Of a stretch of 64,000 nucleotides of DNA, positions 27,436 through 34,578 are shown in pieces. This DNA is from Mycolicibacterium sp. CR10. GTDB lineage: Bacteria > Actinomycetota > Actinomycetes > Mycobacteriales > Mycobacteriaceae. How positions within the stretch are numbered: the stretch's first letter is position 1; every line of letters starts with the position of its first letter. Under the pieces are notes generated by a model, which saw only the letters and a program-made list of their open reading frames with translations, did no database searches and was not told the DNA's origin. Where the stretch lies: positions 163,473 through 227,472 of the forward strand of contig NZ_STGE01000012.1 in the NCBI RefSeq assembly GCF_005222675.1, read 5' to 3'. The position numbers and the translations under genes were made by a program.

Positions 27436-28191
27436 CGACTTGGCCAGCAGCCGGGACACGTGCATCTGCGAGATGCCGACCCGCTCGGCGATCTGAGTTT
27501 GCGTCATCGATTCGAAGAACCGCAGCACCAGAACGGTTCGCTCGCGCTCCGGTAGCGCGGCCAGCAATGGCCGCAGCGACTCCCGGTTCTCGATCTGATC
27601 GAGGGTCAAATCAACATCACCGAGCGTGTCGGCGATCGCCGGCGCCTCTTCGCTGCCGCTGCCTCCGCTGTCGATGGACAGCGTGTTGTAGGAACTGCCG
27701 GCGACCAGGCCCTCGACCACCTCGTCGCGGTCCATCTCCAACTCGGCGGCCAGCTCGGTCGGCGTCGGCGCCCGGCCCAGCCGTTGGGACAGTTCCGCGG
27801 TCGCCGCGCCCAGACGCAGGTGCAGTTCCTTGAGGCGCCGCGGGACCTTGACCGACCAACTGTTGTCGCGAAAGTGCCTGCGGACCTCGCCCATGATTGT
27901 CGGCACCGCGAATGACACGAAGTCCGATCCTGCGTTGACGTCGAAGCGGATGACTGCGTTCACCAGCCCGACACGGGCAACCTGCACCAGGTCATCGCGG
28001 GGTTCGCCGCGGCCGTCGAAGCGGCGGGCGATGTGGTCGGCCAGCGGGAGGCACCGCTGGACGATGCGGTCGCGTTGCCGCTGGAAGGGAACCGAACCCT
28101 CCTCGAGCTCGGCCAGCTCCCGGAACATGGGCGCCACGTCCGAGTACTCGGAACTCGATCGTGATGAGCCCTTTGACGACGACCGTGTCAC
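27406..28191 (-). CDS. sigF: Alternative sigma factor SigF
   Basis: A 261-aa group 3 sigma factor with region 2 (HIARRFDGRGEPRDDLVQVARVGLVNAV and FAVPTIMGEVRRHFRDNSW), region 3 and region 4 HTH (MTQTQIAERVGISQMHVSRLL). It is nearly identical in layout and length to my memory of M. tuberculosis SigF. It directs stationary-phase and stress transcription from GGTTT/GGGTA promoters. GTG 28191 overlaps the rsbW TGA, so the anti-sigma factor and sigma factor are co-translated. Confidence 0.95.
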   Translation of the reverse strand: MTRSSSKGSSRSSSEYSDVAPMFRELAELEEGSVPFQRQRDRIVQRCLPLADHIARRFDGRGEPRDDLVQVARVGLVNAVIRFDVNAGSDFVSFAVPTIMGEVRRHFRDNSWSVKVPRRLKELHLRLGAATAELSQRLGRAPTPTELAAELEMDRDEVVEGLVAGSSYNTLSIDSGGSGSEEAPAIADTLGDVDLTLDQIENRESLRPLLAALPERERTVLVLRFFESMTQTQIAERVGISQMHVSRLLAKSLARLRDQLE

Positions 28192-28625
28192 CGCAGCGAG
28201 CTCGCTCGCCTCGTCGTCATGGAAATCCCGAATACCTGCCCGTCGCCAGCCCCTGTCTGACCGTCCGAGAACGTGGCCACCTCGTCGGTGAGTGACGTGA
28301 GGACATGCCAGCTGAAACTGCCCGGCGCCAGGATGTCGGGGCTGTCGCAGGTGGTGGAGGCCTGCACGATGAGCGCGTCCGGTTGCGGGTCGACGACGAG
28401 CAGCAGCGTCGCGTCGGGCACCGCGGATCGGATCAGCCGGGTGCACGCCTCGTCGACGGCAAGCCGCAGGTCGGCGACGGCGTCGAAGTCCAGATCCTCG
28501 AAGGTGCCGATGGCCGCCACAAGGGTGCGCAGCACCGCGAGGTTCTCCAGTGTCGCGGCCACGCGCAGTTCGACCGACTGGACGCCTTGGCGATCCCCGT
28601 TGTTGTTGCTTGCGACTTCCGCCAT
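28188..28625 (-). CDS. rsbW: Anti-sigma factor RsbW (UsfX)
   Basis: A 145-aa HATPase-fold anti-sigma factor (VELRVAATLENLAVLRTLVAAIG; LRLAVDEACTRLIRSAV). It holds SigF inactive until an antagonist binds it. ATG 28625 with GGGAGG 5 nt upstream gives the expected family length. The ATP-lid and G-box region is short, as in mycobacterial RsbW. It is the first gene of the rsbW-sigF operon, behind a SigF-type promoter. Confidence 0.92.
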   Translation of the reverse strand: MAEVASNNNGDRQGVQSVELRVAATLENLAVLRTLVAAIGTFEDLDFDAVADLRLAVDEACTRLIRSAVPDATLLLVVDPQPDALIVQASTTCDSPDILAPGSFSWHVLTSLTDEVATFSDGQTGAGDGQVFGISMTTRRASSLR

Positions 28626-28772
28626 GTGACCTCCCGGAAACTTGAGTGCGAGATTACCCCAGACGGATCCCCCGTTATTCACGGGATCTCCGGGTGATCG
28701 ATGGACAAAGTCAGGCATCGTTCCAGGTCGGATGCGCGTGTCGAACAGAAACTCGTCATGGTCAGGGTGCAG

Positions 28773-28799
28773 TACCCCGGCCGCTGTGCACCCCAAACC
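28773..28799 (-). promoter_or_regulatory. SigF-type promoter of rsbW-sigF
   Basis: Read on the minus strand, GGTTT at 28799-28795 and GGGTA at 28777-28773 are separated by 17 nt, matching the mycobacterial SigF consensus GGTTT-N15-17-GGGTA. Transcription would begin near 28765, about 140 nt before rsbW, giving positive autoregulation of sigF. The rest of the 28626-28991 gap holds no gene I can support. Confidence 0.8.
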
Positions 28800-28991
28800 C
28801 CACGCGGCCGTCCAGCGGGTCTCGATTCAATTGCATTGCCGCCGAATACGGTTCGCTGAGACCCACGTCACCAGTTTGGCAACGGGGTCTTTCGGGAAGC
28901 CTTGAACCGTCCGGGATCACCGAAAGCCGGCAACGCCAGCTCACGCAGTGGGCGTTCGAAAGACCTGATCCACCAAGAGCGGAAGGTAGTT

Positions 28992-29228
28992 ATGACTGAC
29001 AAGAACAGTGGACCCGAAGAAGGCATCAAGGGCGTCGTCGAGGACGTGAAGGGCAAGGCCAAGGAAACGATTGGCACCGTCACCGGCCGTGACGACATGG
29101 TCGAAGAGGGCAAGGCCCAGCAGGACAAGGCCGAGGCCCAGCGCGATGTCGCCAAGAAGGAAGGCGAGGCCGAGGCAGCACGTGCAGGCGCCTCGGCGGC
29201 CGAGAAGCGCCAGGAAGCCGCTCAGTAA
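28992..29228 (+). CDS. CsbD-family stress protein
   Basis: A 78-aa, highly charged, Ala/Lys/Glu-rich protein: MTDKNSGPEEGIKGVVEDVK, then GKAKETIGTVTGRDDM, the CsbD signature. CsbD-like proteins are general-stress proteins of unknown biochemistry, in Bacillus under SigB and in mycobacteria commonly linked to SigF. Its place beside rsbW-sigF fits. I could not find a convincing SigF box directly upstream. It ends 15 nt before a strong terminator. Confidence 0.88.
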   Translation: MTDKNSGPEEGIKGVVEDVKGKAKETIGTVTGRDDMVEEGKAQQDKAEAQRDVAKKEGEAEAARAGASAAEKRQEAAQ

Positions 29229-29243
29229 GAAGCTCCACAACAG

Positions 29244-29273
29244 TGGGCCCAGCCGGATCTCCGGCTGGGCCCA
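29244..29273. terminator. Bidirectional intrinsic terminator
   Basis: TGGGCCCAGCCGGA (29244-29257) and TCCGGCTGGGCCCA (29260-29273) form a perfect 14-bp stem with a 2-nt loop, followed by TTGTCTTT. It lies between csbD and the convergent HTH gene and can end transcripts from both sides. Confidence 0.92.
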
Positions 29274-29297
29274 TTGTCTTTGGTTGCGGCTCCCGCC

Positions 29298-29696
29298 TCA
29301 GGTGAGGGCCTTGATCAGCTCCCCGACGGTGTGGGCCGACTCCAACGGGTGGCGCAGGCGACCGGACGGATTCACCGAGTAGTCGTTACGCCGGCCCACC
29401 TTCGTCTTCTCGAGGTATCCATCGGCGACCAGGTCGGACAGGATGGCCTGCACCGAGCGCTCGGTGATGCCGATGCGCAGGCTCAGCTCGCGGGCGGTCA
29501 GTGATTCGCCCTGCGCCAGGCACAGCAGCACGTGCGCGTGGTTGGTCAGGAACGTCCACCCGCGTTCGGAGGCGTCGGACCGGACGCCGTTCTTCGACGT
29601 CGTCGCCTGAATGCCGGCAGAACCCGAACGCTTCGCCGGCCGCCTCTTGGCCGCGCCCGTCGGCACGACCTTCTTCGTCGTTCGCGAGGCGGCCAT
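29298..29696 (-). CDS. Winged-helix transcriptional regulator
   Basis: A 132-aa protein with a Lys/Arg/Ala-rich N-terminus (1-45) and a MarR/ArsR-like wHTH (HAHVLLCLAQGESLTARELSLRIGITERSVQAILSDLVADGYLEKTKVGRRNDYSV). The recognition helix is around GITERSVQAILSDL and the wing near VGRRNDY. The regulon is unknown. The ATG has no Shine-Dalgarno but a TAACAT box 6 nt upstream, so the mRNA is probably leaderless. Confidence 0.82.
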   Translation of the reverse strand: MAASRTTKKVVPTGAAKRRPAKRSGSAGIQATTSKNGVRSDASERGWTFLTNHAHVLLCLAQGESLTARELSLRIGITERSVQAILSDLVADGYLEKTKVGRRNDYSVNPSGRLRHPLESAHTVGELIKALT

Positions 29697-29702
29697 CGCC
29701 GT

Positions 29703-29708
29703 ATGTTA
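29703..29708 (-). promoter_or_regulatory. Leaderless -10 box of the wHTH gene
   Basis: On the minus strand TAACAT (TANNNT type) lies 6 nt before ATG 29696, with no ribosome-binding sequence between. Transcription is expected to start at or next to the start codon. Confidence 0.55.
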
Positions 29709-29738
29709 CAGCGCGATTCGCGTAGTGCGTTTCAGTAA

Positions 29739-30728
29739 TCACATTGTGTCGTGGGCTGGCTTGCCGACGTCTTCGTCGGCTACGGCGCGATCGTCGGCCG
29801 CTTCCGCCCGGGTGGCGCGCAGGCTCCACACGATGGAGACGACCAGAGTGACCACGATGACGCCGAGCGTCACCGGGATCGGCAGCTTGCCCACCGGCGT
29901 CTCGGACAGGATGAGTTTGACGCCGGCGAAGGCGAGCAGGAACGCCAACCCGTAGTGCAGGTGGGTGAACCGGCGCAGGAGTCCGGCCAGGCAGAAGTAC
30001 AGGCTGCGCAGTCCGAGCACGGCGAAGGCGTTGGCGGTCCAGACGATGAAGGTACTGGTGGTGATCGCCAGAACCGCCGCGACGGAGTCGATGGCGAAGA
30101 TCAGATCGGTCGCCTCGACAGCGATCAGGACGACGAACAACAGGGTCGCCATTCGCTTTCCGTCGATGCGGGTGAAGAGCCGATCGCCGTGATAGTTCGG
30201 GTCGATCGGCACCACCCGCTTGACCAGCCGCACCAACAGGTTCTTGTCCGGTTCGAGTTCCTTGTCGTGCTGGAAGGCCATCTTGTAGGCGGTGTACACC
30301 AGGAATGCACCGAAGAGGTACGCGGTCCAGAAGAACGCGGCCAGCAGTTCGGCGCCCACGAAGATGAACACCAGCCGGAACAACAGCGCCCCGACGACAC
30401 CCCAGAACAGGACCTTGTGTTGGTAGCGCTCGGGAACCGCGAAATAGGTGAAGATCAACGCGAAGACGAACACGTTGTCGACCGACAGGGCTTTCTCGAT
30501 GAGATAGCCCGCATAGTAGGTGCCGGCGACCTCGCCGCCGTAGGCCCACCACACGACGGCGCCAAAGCCCAATCCGGCAGCGATCCAGATCGCCGACCAC
30601 ACAGCGGCCTCACGGAAGCTGATCACATGGTTGTCGCGGTGCAGGAACAGATCCACCGCCAGCATCACGGCGATGGCCGCGGTCAGCGCGACCCAACCCC
30701 ACAACGGAACTACTACAGCATCGGCCAT
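29739..30728 (-). CDS. TerC/Alx family membrane protein
   Basis: A 329-aa integral membrane protein with about eight to nine helices. It carries TerC hallmarks: EKALSVDNVFVFALIF with acidic residues in the membrane, and AVEATDLIFAIDSVAAVLAITT. Family members are implicated in manganese export and tellurite or alkaline-pH responses. ATG 30728 has AAGGAG 8 nt upstream. The 84-nt leader before the CBS gene is too short for a yybP-ykoY manganese riboswitch, and none was seen. Confidence 0.9.
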   Translation of the reverse strand: MADAVVVPLWGWVALTAAIAVMLAVDLFLHRDNHVISFREAAVWSAIWIAAGLGFGAVVWWAYGGEVAGTYYAGYLIEKALSVDNVFVFALIFTYFAVPERYQHKVLFWGVVGALLFRLVFIFVGAELLAAFFWTAYLFGAFLVYTAYKMAFQHDKELEPDKNLLVRLVKRVVPIDPNYHGDRLFTRIDGKRMATLLFVVLIAVEATDLIFAIDSVAAVLAITTSTFIVWTANAFAVLGLRSLYFCLAGLLRRFTHLHYGLAFLLAFAGVKLILSETPVGKLPIPVTLGVIVVTLVVSIVWSLRATRAEAADDRAVADEDVGKPAHDTM

Positions 30729-30815
30729 CACCGAGGCTCCTTTTCGCTAAGTTCTACGGTCTGTCAATTGGTCCCGGCGTCGACTCAGCCGTTGGGCGAC
30801 AACATCATTCCAGCG

Positions 30816-31379
30816 TCATTCCAGCGCCATTCCGATGCATACGTCGCGCACGCCGGGAACCATCCGCACCAACGCTCTCGCGATGCGACGTTCTGAGTCG
30901 CCGTCGAATCGACCGGCGACGAGGACCGTGCCGTGCTGCACCTGAGCCACCCACCGCCGCCTGCCGGTGTAGTCATCGAGGAGCTTCTGCGCACCCACCG
31001 CTATGACGTCGTCGGTGGTCAGGTCGAGCCGCAGCAAGTCACCGCGACTGACGATGCCCAGCAGCCCGCCATCGGTGTCGACCACCGGCACACTGCGAAT
31101 TCCCCGGCGGATCAGAAGTCGTCCGACGTCATCGAGGCTGGTATGCATCTCGGCGACGACGGCCGGCTCTGTCATCACCGCGCCTGCGGTGTTCCGTCGT
31201 GCGGGCCCCGAGCGGAGCACGTCTCCACATGTCAGCATCCCGAGCAGCACATCGGATTCATCGACCACCGGCAGGCCTGCATAACCGTGATCCGCGAGCA
31301 ACGCGCCGGCTTCGCGCAGGGACGTCGAGTAGAGCACCGACACCACAGGGCGGCTCATCACATCTCCAACGCACAACAT
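30816..31379 (-). CDS. CBS-domain pair protein with C-terminal BON-like domain
   Basis: A 187-aa protein with two CBS motifs (VGDVMSRPVVSVLYSTSLREAGALL; VMTEPAVVAEMHTSLDDVGRLLIRRGIRSVPVVD). A C-terminal segment (VQHGTVLVAGRFDGDSERRIARALVRMVPGV) looks like a BON domain. CBS pairs sense adenylates such as AMP or SAM. ATG 31379 has GGACGGAG 8 nt upstream. The partner is unknown; the following gene, 88 nt on, is TerC. Confidence 0.85.
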   Translation of the reverse strand: MLCVGDVMSRPVVSVLYSTSLREAGALLADHGYAGLPVVDESDVLLGMLTCGDVLRSGPARRNTAGAVMTEPAVVAEMHTSLDDVGRLLIRRGIRSVPVVDTDGGLLGIVSRGDLLRLDLTTDDVIAVGAQKLLDDYTGRRRWVAQVQHGTVLVAGRFDGDSERRIARALVRMVPGVRDVCIGMALE

Positions 31380-31403
31380 CGTCGCATCTCCGTCCTTCTT
31401 CTA

Positions 31404-31437
31404 TAGCGAACAGTAACACACGAATTATTTTTCGCTA
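31404..31437. promoter_or_regulatory. AT-rich promoter region with inverted repeat before the CBS gene
   Basis: TAGCGAA (31404-31410) and TTCGCTA (31431-31437) flank a 20-nt AT-rich spacer. On the minus strand a TATAGA-like box sits just downstream of the second arm, followed by a ribosome site for ATG 31379. It looks like a promoter with an operator. A short open frame across it (31358-31606) is unlikely to be a gene. Confidence 0.45.
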
Positions 31438-31613
31438 CTTCGGCCAGCGGTCGCGCCGCGATGTCACGGGGCGCAGTCCGCACCCCCGCTGCCAGGGCAG
31501 TCACATACTGCGCTAAGCAGGAGTCACTTTCGTCGATGCGCAGCGTCAGCCGGTCAGCCCCGATACGACCCGCCGCGATCTGGACAGTGCGGAACCCTTC
31601 CGACACACCCGCG

Positions 31614-32732
31614 CTATCGGAGGCGCAGCGTCAGTGCGACGCGGGTGTCATCGGGCAACTGGCCGGGTGCGAGCAGGGCGATCCAGCCACCGCGACTGAG
31701 CACGATCTCGATCAGTTCGTCGACAGCGTCATCGATGACGTCCGGGTGGTCGACATCGTCGGCGGGGAGCAGGCTGTCGCCGTCGAGCCCCAGTCGGGCG
31801 GGGTAGTAGAAATCCTCGTCTACGGCGAGCATTTCGGGGCGCTCCCACCGCGCGGCAAGCCATGCGCTGTTGATGTCCCGCAGCACCCGGCCGGAGTGCG
31901 ATCGCTGCTCGATCAGCTCGAGAGCTTCCCGGCTCCGCGACCTGAGGTAGTCGCGCAGCACCGGACGGATGAGGTCGACGAGGCCCTCGGTGGACGTGTT
32001 GAAGTGGTTGCCCTTCACGGTTCCGGCCAGCCGGGCGGTATTGCGCGACAGTCGCCGGAAGGTAGAAGCGGTCGGCTCGGCCGCAACCAGGACCAGGGGC
32101 ATCGGGTTGAGCCGCAGCGCGGCGCCGAGGGCGCGGTCGACCCTGCGAAGAAAGTCGTTGGGCCGCTCGGCGTTTCGGGCGTGGTCCTTGCCGGTTGTGC
32201 GACGGACTACCGGGAACGCACTGGTCGGCGCTGACGTCAGAGCGGTGCCGTGGCCGTGCAGCAAACGGGCCTGGTCCGTCGACAGCATCAGGACGGCGTG
32301 ACGCGGGGTGTGGTGCAGCGCGCGCACAAGGTCACGGGTAGCGAAGGTGGGATCGATCACGCAACGGTCGACCACCGGAACCGGGAGGGTGACCGCGAAA
32401 CTGTGCGCGGCGCTCACGAAAAGCGCTACTCCCCGATCTGCGGGGCGGTCCACTGCTTCGGTGATCAAACCGTAGAGCTTGTCGAGAAGGGACGCGGCGT
32501 CTTCGACACCGTCGGCTGACAGCCGCTGCCGGGCGACCCCGGTCAGCGACCTCAGCGTCGCGATGTCCTTACCGTGCATCGTCGAACCCGGCTGGGTGCT
32601 GGCCAGAATGGAGATGCTCGGGTAGCCGCGCAGCGACTGCAGCCTGGTCACCAGACCCGGAGTGACCGGGGCGAAGTTGCCTGCGGGTCGGGCGGCCGTT
32701 GCCGACGGCGGATGTATAGAAGCACTAGACAT
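31614..32732 (-). CDS. baeRF-like (bacterial archaeo-eukaryotic release factor-like) protein
   Basis: A 372-aa protein reading MSSASIHPPSA, with VDRCVIDPTFATRDLVRAL, AVLMLSTDQARLLHGHG, PMPLVLVAAEPTASTFRRLSRN and a C-terminal IALLAPGQLPDDTRVALTLR. This pattern fits the baeRF families, eRF1-like domains thought to act in ribosome rescue or stress. The GGQ loop is not evident. It is divergent from dabB. The frame is open well upstream, but the conserved part begins near 32732. The start codon is weakly supported by a ribosome site. Confidence 0.68.
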   Translation of the reverse strand: MSSASIHPPSATAARPAGNFAPVTPGLVTRLQSLRGYPSISILASTQPGSTMHGKDIATLRSLTGVARQRLSADGVEDAASLLDKLYGLITEAVDRPADRGVALFVSAAHSFAVTLPVPVVDRCVIDPTFATRDLVRALHHTPRHAVLMLSTDQARLLHGHGTALTSAPTSAFPVVRRTTGKDHARNAERPNDFLRRVDRALGAALRLNPMPLVLVAAEPTASTFRRLSRNTARLAGTVKGNHFNTSTEGLVDLIRPVLRDYLRSRSREALELIEQRSHSGRVLRDINSAWLAARWERPEMLAVDEDFYYPARLGLDGDSLLPADDVDHPDVIDDAVDELIEIVLSRGGWIALLAPGQLPDDTRVALTLRLR

Positions 32733-33017
32733 ACTGAGGTCGTCCCGTCTCGTGGCGTCGCCACCGCATGGAGATGCGGTTCGCGATCGCAATGCACGAG
32801 GTCTTCCCCGGCCAACCACAATCTGGCGGGCGCCTGTGCCGGGTCCGGATACGCCGGAACGTGGTGACGACTCAGGCTTGGTGGGGTACTCCCCTCGCCC
32901 ACGAGAATGGCGAAACTTGATTCGCGTGTCAAGTTGCCGTGTTTCAACAGCACCTTTACCCCCGAGATGCAGACCGGTGGCACACGAGTGATTCCCCGTG
33001 ACCCGAGCGCACGAAGT

Positions 33018-33047
33018 TTGACACGCGTAACGCATTACACGTAATTT
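33018..33047 (+). promoter_or_regulatory. Leaderless promoter and overlapping operator of dabB
   Basis: TTGACA (33018-33023), an 18-nt spacer and TAATTT (33042-33047) form a strong housekeeping promoter. The ATG at 33055 is only 7 nt further on and lacks a ribosome site, so the transcript should be leaderless. The spacer and -10 hold GTAA/TTAC half-sites: GTAA 33027-33030, then ATTAC-AC-GTAAT at 33034-33045. This looks like a repressor site covering the -10. The rest of the 32733-33054 gap shows no gene. Confidence 0.68.
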
Positions 33048-33054
33048 ATTTCGC

Positions 33055-34578
33055 ATGTTGGTATCGATCCAGACGGCGGCATTTGTGGCGGTGGTCACCG
33101 CGCCTCTGCTGACGACGTTGGTGGCTCCATGGCTCGGGCAGAGGGCTCCGATGCTCACGGCGCGACTCGGTGCCACCGTCGCAGGATCAGGGTTCATCGT
33201 GGCGGCGGGGCTGGCCGCAAGCGCTGCCCGTGGTGACGTCGCCACCGCAGGTGCGGGCGTGTTCGCCGTCGCCGCTGACCGGCTCGCTGTGGCGGTGCTC
33301 CTGTTGATCTTCGGAGTCAGCGCGGTCGCGCAGGCCTTTGCGGTTCGATACCTGGCGGGCGACCCGCGGATGGGGTGGTTCACCGGCGGCGCAAGTCTTC
33401 TCACCGCCGGCTCCGTCGTGTTGGTCACCGCGTCCACGCTTGTCGGCATCGCCGTCGGCTGGACGGCAGCCGGAGTCGCGCTCTGCCTGCTGCTGGGCAC
33501 CTACTGGCAGCTGCCGAGTGCGCGGGACGGCGTCCGCCGCACCGCTGCGGCGTTCTTGATCGGCGACGCGGCCCTGTGGGGAGCCGTCGGCCTGATCGGC
33601 GCCCAGTCCGGCACCGTTGCCCTGGCCGAGGCGCCCACCGCGCAGATCGAGGGCCCCCTGGCAGCGGTGGTGGCCATGCTGATTGTGACCGCGGCACTGT
33701 CCCGCTGCGCGCAGATACCGTTCCACCGCTGGCTTCCTGCCACACTGGCCGCACCCACCCCTGTGTCGGCACTCCTGCATGCCGGTGTCGTGAACGCCGG
33801 CGGAATCTTGCTGATCAGGCTGAGCCCACTGCCCAGCCCCGCGTTGGCCGCAGGTCTCGTCGTCGTCGCCGGCGCCGCCACCATGGCCTACGGCGCGGCC
33901 ATCATGCTCGTCAAGCCAGACATCAAAGGCGCACTTGTCTATTCGACGATGGCGCAGATGGGATTCATGCTGCTCAGCTGCGGGCTCGGGCTGTGGGCCG
34001 CGACGGTGATCCACCTGTTTGCGCACGGCTTCTACAAAGCCACCCTGTTCTTGTCCTCGGGCTCCGCAATCGCCCGCCACCGTCGGCACGCCGGGCTGCC
34101 CGCTGCCCCCCCGCTGACCGGGCACCGTCGGCTGTTCGGGGTGGCCACGGCTGCGGCACTGCCGTTGGCCGCGCTGTATGCCGCTATGGCGCTGATTCCC
34201 GACTGGACGCAAGGCCATGCCGCGGAGAAGGCCCTGTTGTTCTTCGCCTGGGTGACCGGCGCTGCCGCGACCTGGGGCTGGCTGCAGCGCCGGCCGACCA
34301 TTTCAGGCGCACTGGGCGCCGCGGTCCTTCTCCTGCCGGCCGCGGCCGGCTACCTCGCGATCGTGGGCGCTATCAGCGCATTCCTCGCCCCGGCGCTGCC
34401 GACCGCGACAGTTCCGGCCCCCGCCGTCTGGGCGGTCGTCGCCGCCGCAGTGGTCGTGCTCGCCGCACTGGCAGCCGTGCGCTGGTCACCGGGCGCCTCC
34501 ACACTGCACCGCGCCCTGTACACCCACGCGCTGGGCGCCGGCACCATCCATCCAGCCACCACAGGAGCTCACCGATGA
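33055..34578 (+). CDS. dabB: DabB: NuoL/MrpA-like membrane subunit of inorganic carbon transporter
   Basis: A 507-aa polytopic protein of the proton-conducting membrane transporter family: PFHRWLPATLAAPTPVSALLHAGVVNAGG, ALVYSTMAQMGFML and IHLFAHGFYKATLFLSSGS are signatures of antiporter-like complex I subunits. Genetic partnership with a DUF2309 protein marks it as DabB of the DAB bicarbonate-accumulation complex, where it is thought to couple cation flow to DabA. Its TGA overlaps dabA ATG by 4 bases. Confidence 0.9.
   Translation: MLVSIQTAAFVAVVTAPLLTTLVAPWLGQRAPMLTARLGATVAGSGFIVAAGLAASAARGDVATAGAGVFAVAADRLAVAVLLLIFGVSAVAQAFAVRYLAGDPRMGWFTGGASLLTAGSVVLVTASTLVGIAVGWTAAGVALCLLLGTYWQLPSARDGVRRTAAAFLIGDAALWGAVGLIGAQSGTVALAEAPTAQIEGPLAAVVAMLIVTAALSRCAQIPFHRWLPATLAAPTPVSALLHAGVVNAGGILLIRLSPLPSPALAAGLVVVAGAATMAYGAAIMLVKPDIKGALVYSTMAQMGFMLLSCGLGLWAATVIHLFAHGFYKATLFLSSGSAIARHRRHAGLPAAPPLTGHRRLFGVATAAALPLAALYAAMALIPDWTQGHAAEKALLFFAWVTGAAATWGWLQRRPTISGALGAAVLLLPAAAGYLAIVGAISAFLAPALPTATVPAPAVWAVVAAAVVVLAALAAVRWSPGASTLHRALYTHALGAGTIHPATTGAHR

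Noticed and set aside
30732..30815. Possible manganese (yybP-ykoY) riboswitch before TerC
   Set aside because: Only 84 nt are available and no conserved bulge motifs or paired helices were seen.
31358..31606. 82-codon minus-strand frame between the baeRF-like and CBS genes
   Set aside because: It crosses an AT-rich promoter with an inverted repeat and the CBS ribosome site; no ribosome site of its own; overlaps the CBS start.
33375..34574. Upstream extension of dabA to over 1250 codons
   Set aside because: The extra part is an alternative frame inside dabB; the ATG at 34575 with 4-base overlap gives the normal DabA length.
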